Source: Fasciolopsis buskii
Lineage: Eukaryota > Platyhelminthes > Trematoda > Plagiorchiida > Fasciolidae
Assembly (NCBI GenBank): GCA_008360955.1
Contig: LUCM01009254.1
Span: 1-64,000 of the forward strand
Reading direction: 5' to 3'
DNA length: 64,000 nucleotides
Positions 25,922 to 38,100 of this stretch are shown piece after piece (positions within the stretch are counted from its first letter, which is position 1; every line of letters begins with the position of its first letter). The notes beneath the pieces were generated by a model. It was given only the letters and a program-made list of their open reading frames with translations. It did not search any database and was not told the DNA's origin. The position numbers and the translations under genes were made by a program.

Positions 25922-27084
25922 AATACGATCTCGTCCTAGTTGCACTGACTTTGAATAGGTATAACAGAAATGGATGTCCGTAATCTTTCACCGTGTAAAG
26001 TTCACGTAGCGCTCAACCCACGTCCAATCTCACCCAACAAGCTTCATGTGCCACGCACAATGCTTCGTGGTTCCCAATGTTTCACTCACGCGAACAATTT
26101 TGGTGACTTCCGTCGGGTCTCAAGAAATGGCTTTCTCTGACTGTGTACCTCGAAGTAAGAAGACATATCTTGTTGCTGGCTTGAAACTCAGTACCATAAA
26201 AGATAACGTTTTCATCAAATGGTAATTTTCGGACTGCGAGTGTGGTCGTGTATAATGCAGCTGCGCTGTTAAACACGGATTGTTTCATACTAATCATATG
26301 CAAGTGACTGATGGCAAAATGCAGGAAGACTTTTTTTCTGCTGTAGTTTTGCTTTCTGCTCCGTATTCGGCTGTATTATTTCATCCATTATGAGGTGTGT
26401 GTGCGTGTTCGAGTTGCTCTTTTCCAAATTTGGCAGGCATTGATGAACGAATTTGAACATTGCCCGATAATAGTTTACCATATTTTTGAACCAGTTAGTT
26501 ATACAGGCCTCGCCGACTGGATTCCAAATGTCATCACTTGTGTCGAATTTCTGATCGACGAATCTGGACAATGCATTACAAATGATTTCCCTTCCCATTA
26601 CATTAGTTTGTCTCTACCATAAACCTACGGGCACATGAACCGCAATCTTACGGGCATATCACCGAATGTGATTTGATCAGAGAACAGTAGTCAAATTTGT
26701 ACGCCTCCTCGCGTTACCCTTTTTTTCTTTTTAATTAATGTTAGACATTTGTTAGTGTTGTTAACTCACAGATAATTGTAGCTCACCCGGAATAGTTATA
26801 CTGTTTCTCTGATTGTCCAAAAGCGCCACTTGGTTGCCATGCATAACTTCGAAACACTTAGGAGCTAAGAGCCACAGATCTTACACTTCGTGCCTCCCGG
26901 ACTCATCAGGCCAGTTGCTAGCTACCTGTGACAAGGTAGGTGAAAATACTTTTGCAATATAAAACTACAATCTGCTTAATAACTGACTAGAAATTGTTTC
27001 CTTAAGGTTTTCATTGTACGCACTGATTGGCCAGTAATAAGATCATTTTTCAAATGGTTCGTAATCCAATGTCAACGTCCTACT

Positions 27085-27300
27085 TGCCTTTGAAAATCGT
27101 GGAATCGAGGCATTGTTGTTTCACCCATGTTAAGAATCATCACCCGTGCATAATCATTGCATCGGGACGTGGATGTCAACACGGGAAGAAAGCCTGTGAT
27201 CGAAACATTTTAGCCATTACCTTGACCTGGCTGGTTCCCGACGGCTCATCGAACATCGACACTACATGATTTGATGCCCGTAGGTGTGACTGGAATTTGC
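27085..27300 (-). repeat. Decayed copy of the tRNA/hammerhead SINE-like repeat
   Basis: Minus strand, recognisable from GTGTAATGG-like remnants (RC TTTTAGCCATTACC at 27209-27222), the B-box region (RC GGGACGTGGATGTC) and the hammerhead area (RC TTAAGAATCATCACCCGTGCAT). Core boxes are lost. The 5' part to about 27300 (CACTACATGATTTGATGCCC) also aligns to the array. Confidence 0.6.
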
Positions 27301-27369
27301 AAACCATATACTTTTAAACGCACAAACTTAAATACTCTGACAGTGCACGACGTATCATCTGGAAATTCA

Positions 27370-27540
27370 TATTCAATCTCCTACTGGTTCAAAATATGAA
27401 TTAGCAAATTTATTTAGGGCTTTGTGCTATTGTATTCGCTTCCTACGGAAAACTTCGTCCTCACTGCAGATGATTCCTAACAAGGATGAAACAACAGTAC
27501 ATTGATTCCATGATTTTCAAAGGTATTGGCTCTACATGAG
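27370..27540 (+). repeat. Fragments of the same SINE-like repeat in the opposite orientation
   Basis: ATTCAATCTCCTACT at 27372 is the linker seen next to element tails. At 27460-27530 the sense hammerhead region recurs: CACTG, CAGATGA (one change from CTGATGA), TTCCTAACAAGGAT, GAAAC, then ACAGTACATTG and TCCATG. With the minus-strand copy at 27085-27300 it forms an inverted pair. Confidence 0.6.
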
Positions 27541-29126
27541 GGGTCATTTAAAAATTCACATCAAATTTCTCACTAATTTAAAACAAGAAAATCAATAGAT
27601 CATTGCTTGGACCAGTAAATAACTGCTGATTGTTGCCAGTGTTTTGCAATTACACCCGTAGCACACAAAAGAAACAGCAATGCTCCGTCCGAATGCGAAT
27701 ACATCCATATGTCCCAATGTTTCCAGGAAACCTGTACTGCGCAAAATCTCTGCTATAACATTTCACGATCCGCTTAAGCTTGCCTACCGTTACAACAGCC
27801 AATGGCGAGAAAGTGTTCGACAGTTTGTTCGTCTTCATATAGGCTTGTAAATTCCACAAGTATTCATCGAGCCATCGAGTCACCACCTACTCTGGTCGCC
27901 ATGTACCAGGATTTACAGTGGCCGCTACGTCCATCCACCATGTTTGGCTGAGAGTTGTTGCGCAGGACATGGAACAACCCATCTAACTCTGGGTCTCCGT
28001 TCTTGACTAACCGATTCCAGATGGCTATGTATTTCAATGGAAATGACATTGAATTTCCGTCTAAGAGACACGTAGAAAAAGAAACGGAACCAAACAATTT
28101 GCTGCATGCAAACTTATTCGTGAACAATTATCACAAAGTCTTTAGTGGCATGCCATATTGTATTTTCACCACATCCCCCTGGAATATGTTTCATAAACAG
28201 CTTTCTTGGAAGATTGATTTCTGGTTTCCCTAATTTAGTTTTCTATGTTTTATGTGACTGCCACCACATGAATAGGAAGAATGTATGTGTATGCGTACTG
28301 TGGGGGCAGAAATGTTGTGAATAGATCTCCGATAGTTTTACTATGGACACAAAATATCTGGGTTTTTTTTTCTAACACCGAACGACACGATCCCCTGCTT
28401 CATGTGCCACGTTTTTGGGTAAGCGCATTATTCGTCTTACCAGTTCCACTTCCACTTTGGTAACGTTCATCGGCACTAATTGTAGCAGCTAACGGGGCAC
28501 GTCCATAACTGTCCGGTATCCAACCGATTAAAAGTGCAAATTACTCCGCTTGCTTTTACCAGGATGACAAAATCATCGCTCCAGTTTTCACGCTTTGATG
28601 CTTCATATAACTTTAAAACTATGAATGATATTGCCATGCATGAATTCATTCATAAATTACCTGTTCGGTCCAGAAGTGTCATTTGATGCATTTTTCCTGT
28701 TCATTTGTATAGACATCCTAAGGTAATTAAGGCATTTAAAAAGGAATGTAAATTATTTGATGGTATGAAGGAAAGCTGGCATTTTTAATCATGGTTATTG
28801 TATCTGTTTTGTTAGTAGCTGTAACCTTCTAGAGTGTTACTTTCCTAACATAAGCAAATTTAAACTACTGATTTTTTTCATAGTGGTTTTGACTTTTATA
28901 AAAAAAAATTTGCTTTGCGATTTATTTTATTGACATTCTCCCAGGGCAACGGAGGTTACATAGGTGCTCAACTGGCCCCTTTGGCATTATCAGTCCTGAT
29001 TGATATTCAGAATTCGACTCCCCAAACAGCATGTCCTTCGATCAGCCGACCGTGGTTATTCAGACCGATGCGAAATAATTCCCCACCAAACAGCATGACT
29101 GAAAACACCAAATTCATTTTAGTTTT
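27541..29126. other. No recognisable gene
   Basis: Short overlapping frames on both strands, no motifs, no repeat relationship to other parts of the window noticed. Confidence 0.45.
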
Positions 29127-29230
29127 CATGAAATAATTCACCATGTGATATCATCGCTCAACTTACCATAAAGAAACCATAGAAGCACTGTACAGCTATT
29201 TCATGAAAACATTCAATTTCCTACTACTAA
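29127..29230 (-). repeat. Truncated, rearranged copy of the SINE-like repeat
   Basis: Starts with the element terminus CATGAAATAATTCACC and runs to the hammerhead 3' part (AGCACTGTACAGCT). It then switches at a short TTTCAT match to a sense-orientation tail, TTTCATGAAAAC then ATTCAATTTCCTACTACTAA. The same foldback tail ends the array at 12445-12510. It abuts the 15-bp repeat that bounds the palindromic element at 29246-29502. Confidence 0.65.
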
Positions 29231-29245
29231 CATGTATCATTTCAG

Positions 29246-29502
29246 ACCAAACGACGTAAGGAGTGTATCGAAAAATCGATGCGCCATGTATTGATTTTTA
29301 TTGTGAATGATATAATATTAATAACACAGCGTTGTTGGTAGATGTAATGCGCCAACGTTTCGACTACCGCGGGTAGTCTTTCTCAAGGCAAGTTTTACAA
29401 TCAAGTTTTGATTGTAAAACTTGCCTTGAGAAAGACTACCCACGGTAGTCGAAACGTTGGCGCATTACATCTACCAACAACGCTGTGTTATTAATATTAT
29501 AT
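29246..29502. mobile_element. Small palindromic insertion with 97-bp inverted arms and a 15-bp target duplication
   Basis: Arms 29308-29404 and 29408-29504 are reverse complements with one mismatch (CGCGG against CACGG), around a 3-bp spacer. The direct repeat CATGTATCATTTCAG occurs at 29231-29245 and 29503-29517, bracketing 257 bp. The arms match the unit at 7852-7943. Each contains GACTACC-CAC-GGTAGTC then GAAAC. Inferred: two opposed copies of a Penelope-like terminal sequence inserted as one event, now non-autonomous. Confidence 0.7.
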
Positions 29503-29517
29503 CATGTATCATTTCAG

Positions 29518-31597
29518 TTTGTAAACCCAAGGTGAGGATGTGTGACCCGCAGTTGCAGGTTCCTCGATTCAACGTTTATAATACTCGGTCTATGGACACC
29601 AAAAGACATGCAAACAGGAATTGCGGCGATGCGTGATGAGCTCTCGTCACGAGTTGAAATAATGAGAATGGACATTGGCAGTTCATTTAATCCAGGAGGC
29701 TACCATGAGTGTTTGGATTCAGCTTCAAGGTTCGGATCCGTGTAGCATTATTTTGTCCCTTAAGGGTTTCCGATTTTAAACACGAGCATTTTTTCGAAGA
29801 TGCCTCCCTTTTTGCTCGTTTCCATTTCTTGGGTTACAGGACACCAATATTTCGGCCGTCTTCTTCAGTGGCCGCTGGGGAAACCGAGGTTTTGATATCG
29901 AGATAACTAAAATGTATAGCGAACTTCCGTGGCCTGGATTATAAATCTAATGAAGGTGAACTGTCTTCACACAATGCGCATATATTGCTTAGCATGATTT
30001 GCACTTGTTCACAAACCTAACAAACCGTGATACAGGAACGTGAAACTCCAATTGCGAACTACAACGGGGGTAGGAAGACAACAACGTCCATTATTTCCGG
30101 AGGAGACCGAAACGAGATGCAAATTACTCTTCTCTAGATGCGTCGAATTCTGTCGCATGATTGCCATAAAATCTGCTGAATTCCAGCGTTCTCCCAGAGG
30201 CAAACAAAGAAACAATCGCGAAACATTTAACCTCTACTTTAAGAATGCATCGAATTGCGGTTTTTCAATCGAAATTTTCTTTTCAAACTCATTCAAACTC
30301 AACTTTACCTTATTTTGTTAGCTCACATGGTCTTTACAGACGGAGCAGCATGTACACTTAATATTTCACCTCATGATAACCGATGATATGATCACTTTTG
30401 AATCAAAGTGAAAAGCCGATTCTCAGTGACACATTGATTAAACTACAAGGACTACACCCAGGTTAATCTAATATTGTCGGTATATTGCCTGCAAACATGG
30501 ACAAAACATTTTCGAATACTAAAAAAAATCGACACATCAGTGTAAATTGGACCTAATCAGCCACCGGTAATGTGTGGCCCAGAATCGATCATTCTAGAAG
30601 TTCAGCGCTCGAGACGCTGTTTTCGATCCATAGATTGTCGTCCTCTTCTCAAGTAGTGATATTTAATCGTGGCCCCGCATGTTCAAACCTATTGCGGGCA
30701 CAACTCACCTGGGATAGGTTGAAATCGAAATTGTTCTCGCACTCTGAAATTCCTCCTGCTCTTCACCAATGCCTTGTCATGTTTTCATTTATCAAACATC
30801 AGACTTGCTCTTGCCGAGAGCTGAAATAGTCCCAACAATCATTCCAAAAAGAGGTTATTCATGTGCTGTCGATTTGCTTAATATTTTAAAAAGACCAAAA
30901 GAGAAAAACTAGTTCCCGTACATGTCGGTAAGTCGATCGACAAACGGATCTTTCTGACAATGCAGCTAAACTAGAGGACTTCAACCACGACAGCTAGAAT
31001 TTGTGATTCACTTGCCTTCCTCAGGAAGTGTTAGAAGGATTTCAACCGTAGACATGATGAAAACAAATCCCAGTGTATGACATAACATTGAAAAATAAGC
31101 GGAATTTATCACTTTATCACGTTGCACATGAAGCGCACTGTGCTAATTAACTTCTGTTAAAATTCTCGGAACAAACATTGGTTATATGTGGATTTACTCA
31201 ACAAACGCTTAAAATAACGCAAACTAAACTGATTAGGGATATTAAAGGATCTATGGTAGATGAGCTCTGGATAATATTCTGCCTGTGTTGCCCACGATGT
31301 ACGTCTATCTGAGTCAGCTTAGTCTATCGAGTGGTTTGGATGGAAGATATGGGGTTAAAGGTTGTACTACGAACAACAAATTCGATGAATTAGGAAAACG
31401 TTTGATGCCTAATAACTACACCGTCACTTTTTTGGATATTCAGTCAGGTTCGACGATCGACTCAAAATAATTTGGCTTGTGTTTCCGTTCCACATCCGGG
31501 GCTATGGATCGGTTGATAATAATGAAACAGGTTTAGGTTGGTTTCGTGGTTTTCACTGACAAGATTGATGAATGTGTTGTGTTAATTGTTTTGTGGT
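29518..31597. other. No recognisable gene
   Basis: Frames under 100 codons only. Sequence just before 31597 is the presumed 3' flank of the Penelope-like fragment. Confidence 0.45.
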
Positions 31598-32173
31598 CTA
31601 GGGTTTGCAATGGGACCGAGGGCGGGCCAGGGGAGTTGATGAGATGCCACAAATTGGAGGATTGTGAAGACGGATGGCAACAGCTTCTGCAGTGCTCAAA
31701 ATAGATTGCTGACCCTTGACCTTATACGGACAGCTTGCCTCACATTCACGGTGTGATTATTCTGCACTAGGTGTGAAACGATTGCACTATTAAGTGATTT
31801 AATCATTCTAGTACCTAAAAATTCATATTGTTGCTCACGGATGCGTTCAGACAAGCGCCTGGTCATGCGGTCGATGTACATCAGCCCCATAGGAACGTGT
31901 GAATGAAGAAATACGAAACGAGGCTGCAGAATCAGGAACTGTCTTTCAACCGCAGTGACATCATTCGGTCTGGGCATGTGACACCACAAATTCGTTCCTC
32001 ACGCAGACATTTATCTGGCCAATACGGTCCCTTCTAAAGAAATTATTCTCAAAGTATTGTACTGCGGTGGCATGAGTACGAATCACTGCCAAGGAGCTTG
32101 TTCGCCAACTTGTTTTCTCAATTCGGTAAAGGTTAGAAATCAGCGACTTTCTTGCTTTGGTGACAGTGGCCAT
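31598..32173 (-). pseudogene. Penelope-like element, C-terminal part (GIY-YIG domain), degenerate
   Basis: The minus strand carries SHVPMGLMYIDRMTRRL then SERIREQ, followed by NSAIVSHLVQNNHTVN. After a one-base frameshift near 31700 it continues TAEAVAIRLHNPPICGI and ends in a stop at 31598-31600. The layout, YIG.T.R.LS.R..EH then NSAI..HL...H then TAEA..IRLHNP, is that of the C-terminus of Penelope-like elements common in flukes. YIG has become YID and the EH histidine is Gln, so the nuclease is dead. A second open frame upstream (to 32173) probably covers the linker before it. No RT core recognised beyond. Confidence 0.7.
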
Positions 32174-35100
32174 CCCATTTGTTTTTACATTTGGTATTTC
32201 GCAAAAGGAAATACAGTCTTAGCAATCAGAAGTTACTTCGAGGAATATGGTGCACTATGCAGAGCTTATCTTTTATTTTTAACCTAAGCACTTCACGACA
32301 GAATGAAACAGTGCATAAATCATCAAAAAGACTCTACAAGGCTTGCATAAACAGGCGGAGTTTCAAAAACCGTGGACACTAAACACTACCGAAACAAGCC
32401 ATTGCTTTACTGAAAAAAATCACTCTGCATTCCAACCATTATTTATTCCCAATTTACCGAGCAGCACTTGACAAAGTTGATTTTTGTCGGTTTCCTAAAT
32501 ATTCCATGCATAATAGTCAAGTGGGCAGCTACCATTAGTTTTTCTAGAACGTGTCAGGGTTACGCGTAGTCTTTCAAAATAAACCCCGGGCGTTTGACGA
32601 ACTCGAATTCGCCATTAGCACACTCCTATTGTCTTAATGTTGGTCAATAGGACGATGTTGCATCACTTAATTTGACAAATTAGCGAAGACTTCATGAAAA
32701 ATTCTATTAGAATCGAACTGGAGTAGACAGTTGTGATCCGATCACGGCAATCAAAACAGGCACTTTGCGCGTTACCTCCGGAATCGATCAGGGATATTAT
32801 GATCCTCTGTTTCTTATAACCGACGTACATTTGGGATTCCATGGACGATAGTTATTCAGCTTTGTCCGCGTTATTTATGATATCTGGCAAACTTTGAGCA
32901 ACCTAATACCGGAATTGTTCATTTTCATACGAAGTAAAGGAACTCTACTAAGCGAAGTACGTAAGACCCTGAAAACTTTCTGTATTTGGCTGTTTTTGCT
33001 ACCATGTTACATGGTTACCGAAAGGAGCCGTTGACATGCTTTACTCTAAAGCATTTCCCATTCTAAATGAAATGCCTCTCGCCGAATTTCGGGAACAATA
33101 CCCCCATTGCTTATCCATCCCCATTGTGCTAGACACCGTGTGTCATGACCTTAAATCATTCGCACTGAAGCCTTGTTTTACCTACGTCAATATTTATCAC
33201 AAAGCAGTAGGCATTATAGTCAGACCTAGATTCCAGAAGGTAGAATGTCATTTTCAAACTACTTGCATTGATCCACATGTGGTTCTCTAGATAGAAACTT
33301 AATGGGCAAAAACAAAATTATCTGATCGGAGACCAAACTTATAGCACAGTACATCGTTATTTCTTTTGATAATGAAACGATATCATTCGGAAGCGAATGG
33401 ACTCAAAACTTAGGGAGGAAAACCATATTGCTCGAGAATCTCATCTGCAACATTTATCTGTTCATTAGCCAATGGTGCACTTGCCACTATCCATTCCAAC
33501 AATATTTTTGATAATCCCGAACGATAAACCGAGAGCTCACCTCAGGACGAAATATTGAGTAGTGGTACCAACCACGAAATCGATATTCTTTCTGTGGACT
33601 TCGTTTGTCAATGAATGTTTGAATCAACATTGTCCCGTAATTCTCAGAAACGAGCAAATCATTTGGGGTGTTTTAAGCTACTCGGATCCGTTTTACCGAG
33701 GAACATAAGTTTTCGTAAGATTTTCGTTGCATGCCAGAACACATGTGCATCACGATGCAGTAAAAAAAAGGTAAAAATAACAACCCGCGCTACGCGCTTA
33801 GTAGTTATAAAAAACCCCATATTTATGATTTTAAGAGGTGAGAAGTTAACTTTTCTCATGATAGTTCCATAAGTTCTCTTTTGTAAACAGCTCTCGTAAC
33901 CCTAGGCGCAAGTTCTCGTTTTAGGTTTTTCATTGGCCTCATAGAGGTAAACTATATTCAGCCCTCTGCTGGCCGCGTCCCCCTTACTAAAAATTTATGT
34001 ACATTGTTGTTTCATTAATAAAGGAAGCAAAAGATAAAGGATAAAAAAGCCTTTCCATTCCATTAAAAATAAGTTCATTACTTTCCATCTCCAAGCAATC
34101 CTTTCAGCCCATATGGATTTCTGATAAACGGTACGAAAATCGTCTAGGGTAAACGAACTGGAACAAAATCAATTTAGCGCCCAAATTTGGAGAATATGAA
34201 TGGAGTCGTCGTTCGAACTGGAATCTCCGTTAGCCGTTGACACTACTCATCAGTAGGCAGTCAACAGTGACAGCTCAAAACTGCAAATTAGATAATGATT
34301 TACTCAACCCAGGAGGCGCTTAAAGTTAACGGAGCTGCAGATATGTGAGCCCGTAATTATTCTGTATTACTGAGATATCAAACCTCAAAGAATTAGTCAT
34401 CTACTAGGAAAAAATTGAAATCTCAGGCACTATACGATGATGACATACAAGAGAAAGTCGTGCCACAACAACGGTATTTTACGATGAAAATGCCTAGGAA
34501 TATCTGGCGATGTTATTTTGTGACTACTCCCTCAAAACATTGGAGTACGCAAACTTCAGTTTTTTTTATTTAAGTTTTAGTAGCTTTATCCGAATAACGG
34601 TAACCAGAAAACAAACAGTGGTTATCAAATCCATTTTTAGCCACTGAGAATCAGGGGCAACCAGATTCAGACAGCAAACCTTCCGGCCACATGGATGGCT
34701 CACCGGGTGTGATGTGATTGTTATTACAAAACTGTTAAATGTAGGGTCAGGCTTCTGATAAACTGGAAATTCTAGGAGGCGGAGCTCAGCCTAAGGAAAC
34801 TTAAGGCAATCAACTTCAAAAAGCGGATCAGCAGTCTTTTGGTAATTCGACTGTATTTAGTTACAGTAAGCAGGTATCAACTAATATTTTCAATACAATT
34901 CATCCTTTGCCGTGTGTCTTCTGAGCAACTCCAAGTAATTCGAGGACATTAAGTTACCAGGTGTAAACCTGAATGTCAAAGAATATTTGTAAAACTTCCA
35001 ATGCCAAAAGTTTATGGTGTTTTCTGAGCTCACAGGCTATCTGTTACTAACTTTATAATGTCCATCGCTGCTAGCCGGGTATGATAAATGAATGGATAAG

Positions 35101-38100
35101 TTTAACGAATATAACAGCATTAGGTATGGCGAATAATTCGTTATTAAAACCGCACCAGTCTGTGGCCACTAAACTTTGATTATACGCAATGTTTGGTCAT
35201 CCATTCACATTGAATTTGTATACTTACGGAAGAATATTGGCGAGTTTTATTCAAGTATCCCTGAATAAGGTATCGATCTATTCGGTTGAAAACGGCAGTT
35301 CAATTCCAGTTCGTGTCGCCAACTCCTGGACGAGTGGCGTATAAGAAGATTCTACATTCTAGAAAAATTAGAAAATTATTCGCGTAGATCCAGATATGTA
35401 GAGAATGAGAGAACATTAAGAAGCCATTAGGACGTACTATTCAGAACACTTCGCAAAGTAGAACAGTCAGGTTTTTAGTCAACCTTTCAAACCAAGCTTT
35501 TCACAGCTAGGTAATGATCATCCGACTGGTAAGGTTAACTCGCACCCATAATCACTTCCATTTTGTCCTATCAATGGAACGTTTTGTTTCTTCTATCTTC
35601 GTATAAACTATTATGAAGTTAAATAATAGCATTTAGTTTAGAGGGAAACCATTGCGCTTTCCCTAACTGTACCTGAATGTTCCAAAGGGACTTTCTTCGA
35701 GAAGAATTAGACAACTTGTTATTAGATTATTTCCTAAGACGTACTTAAGTGTGATTATTAATGAGTTGTTTGTACTTTATTTGCTGACCGCATGTTTATG
35801 TTCCTTCGAAAACCCATGTCTATTTTACGGATTGACAGCAATCACATATTTTGTATTCCCCTTATTCATTTCAGATTCACTAACCAGTGTTCGGTATCTC
35901 CTGAACTATTTGGACAAGCTGTTGATACACGTTTTGTCAACAGAATATCAAAACTTGTTTTAACCAAAACAGTACAGTTTTGTTGACAGTTGCGAGAAAC
36001 TTTGATAACTTTCGTTGTAAATCAATGTCCATTGTACTGTAATTCACGCTAGCTTTTTCTCGAACACATTATCTAGGTTTTCCATTCAGAGAGCACAAGA
36101 CATTCTGTCATCTATTGACAGGGTTTAAAAAGTTGCTTTTCCATAGAGAAAAGTGTTTTGTTTCATACTGCTTCCAAGGCATCATTTTTAGCTGATCGGG
36201 TAATGTGATCTCTGTGATCGGATTTTCATCCATCGTCAACGAGCCTGAGTGCATCTTTACATTTGTATTAATTACTCATCGGTTCCATTATGTAACACTA
36301 ATCTGCTATCACGACATTTTTCTGAAGCTCACCATCGCCAAGTGCAGTTAACGGTAACTCAATATTAGGCCCGAATTTTCTTGCAAACCGTCTATTAATT
36401 TCGTAAATACCAAGCAAGAGAGTTAACACAACCCATGGTAATCAAGCATACCAATATGAAAAACATTTGATGAGACATTGTTCTCGAACCAAATGAATTT
36501 TCACCTCGGTGAGTTAAAACTATGCATTCATTCCCTAGTTGCAGCGCTGACAGTTTAGGTATAACGAAATGATTTTTGAGATAAAATTGAGAGAACTGTT
36601 AGTCAACATTTCCGTAATTATTCTTTATAAGAATTCTTAGATTTGAATAACCTCAGACTTAAATTGTTTTTACACTATTGCGATGTGACATGTAGTAGGT
36701 CACGTGTGTCAGATGCACGTGAATCAAAGTTGGTTGACTCCGAAGATTATATCACATGCTGGTGTATTTGAACCGTCTGGAAGAATAGTGTAGATTCGTT
36801 TTGTCAAGTAAGCGTTTCAACGTGCTCATGTCCTGTTTGATCCAAGCTAATGGCTGTTAGTTTGATACTTTCTCATGTTGGTACCTGCAGCTGTTCTGAA
36901 TCATTCGTTTGTCTCTGGTAAAATCGGTTTTCCGGCAACCTCCTACAACTTAGACGTGTATTCCGAAACTCACTGAAAAAGGCATAACGTTATCCAACAG
37001 GATAAAACCTAAAGACTGGAACGCGGTTCCATTGTCATCGAGCTATTGGCAAGTATGCTGGAACTTTCATAATCAACATGGTTCTTATGAACTGACTCTG
37101 ATGACTGTGATAGATTCACTGGAAATTAAGTTGTTCCTTGTGTCACTATCGACAAATGTCAATAGTGCATTGTTCCAATGTACATGCTGGCCCTGGTGAT
37201 ATAAATTATATTTTCTTATTATATACTGGTAATCAGATCACCTAAACCAATCTAACTAAAGGTTCCTCATAAAGGTCTACTTTCACATCAAAAAACTCGA
37301 GGAATTTTGAAAGCAGACTATCCGACTTGGCTTAGTGCAGCAGTCTGTGTCATTAGTATGTGTCAGGTGAAATCGAACGACCAGGAGAAATAACCTCCGT
37401 ATCTTCTCATTATCAAAGAAAGGCGTCTATGCAGAGTTTCTGCTAGTCGTAAATGATGGTAAGACAGTGTTCACGAAGCTTTCGTTTCAAGCTGATAAGT
37501 CTTGGGATTTGTTCACTTCTGTGCGTACCAATATTGTACTTCACTTCTTATTTACGGTTTGGTCTCTCCAGTGGATTAGACGCTGACAAAGTTTGACTAT
37601 ATTAACTCGCTTACAAGGGTAATTAAATTACCTCCCATACTTATCAGTCAATCGGGATCATCTGAGTAGGATGACTTGAAAATGTTAGTGTTCACATCGC
37701 TCATAACAATCGGATTTCTCAAGGCACACCACTACTACATTTCGTAAAATTTTATGCAACCAACATATCCCCAGTAGCATTTCAGCATATAGAATTCTTA
37801 AAGGAATACATGTGGTTGATTTTTATATATAGTTAGCTAGATTGCACCTAAATTTAAAGCCATCCTTCTTTGAAGAAACTCATTCATGGCCTCAGTTTCA
37901 TTGTGTTCCATCGCCAAATTTAAGCAATGTTCGTTCCTTTTTACACTAACGTTGGCAATTGATGGATTACAGTCAAAACCGTACAGACAATTTCATTACA
38001 ATCGAGTAGCAGCAAAAGCACCGAACCTTTGTAACTGATCGAGCTACTACGAATGTAGTCATTTTTCCGTTGCATCTTGTGTTATGGATTTCTTAGAACA

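Larger units (their letters stand above)
12822..27084. other. Long stretch without a recognisable gene
   Basis: Holds the CATA microsatellite and the 11-bp tandem repeat. Plus-strand frames at 19092-19608, 20483-21111 and 21373-21903 cluster and change frame often, as a dead retroelement might, but no RT, integrase or nuclease motif could be found. Confidence 0.45.
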
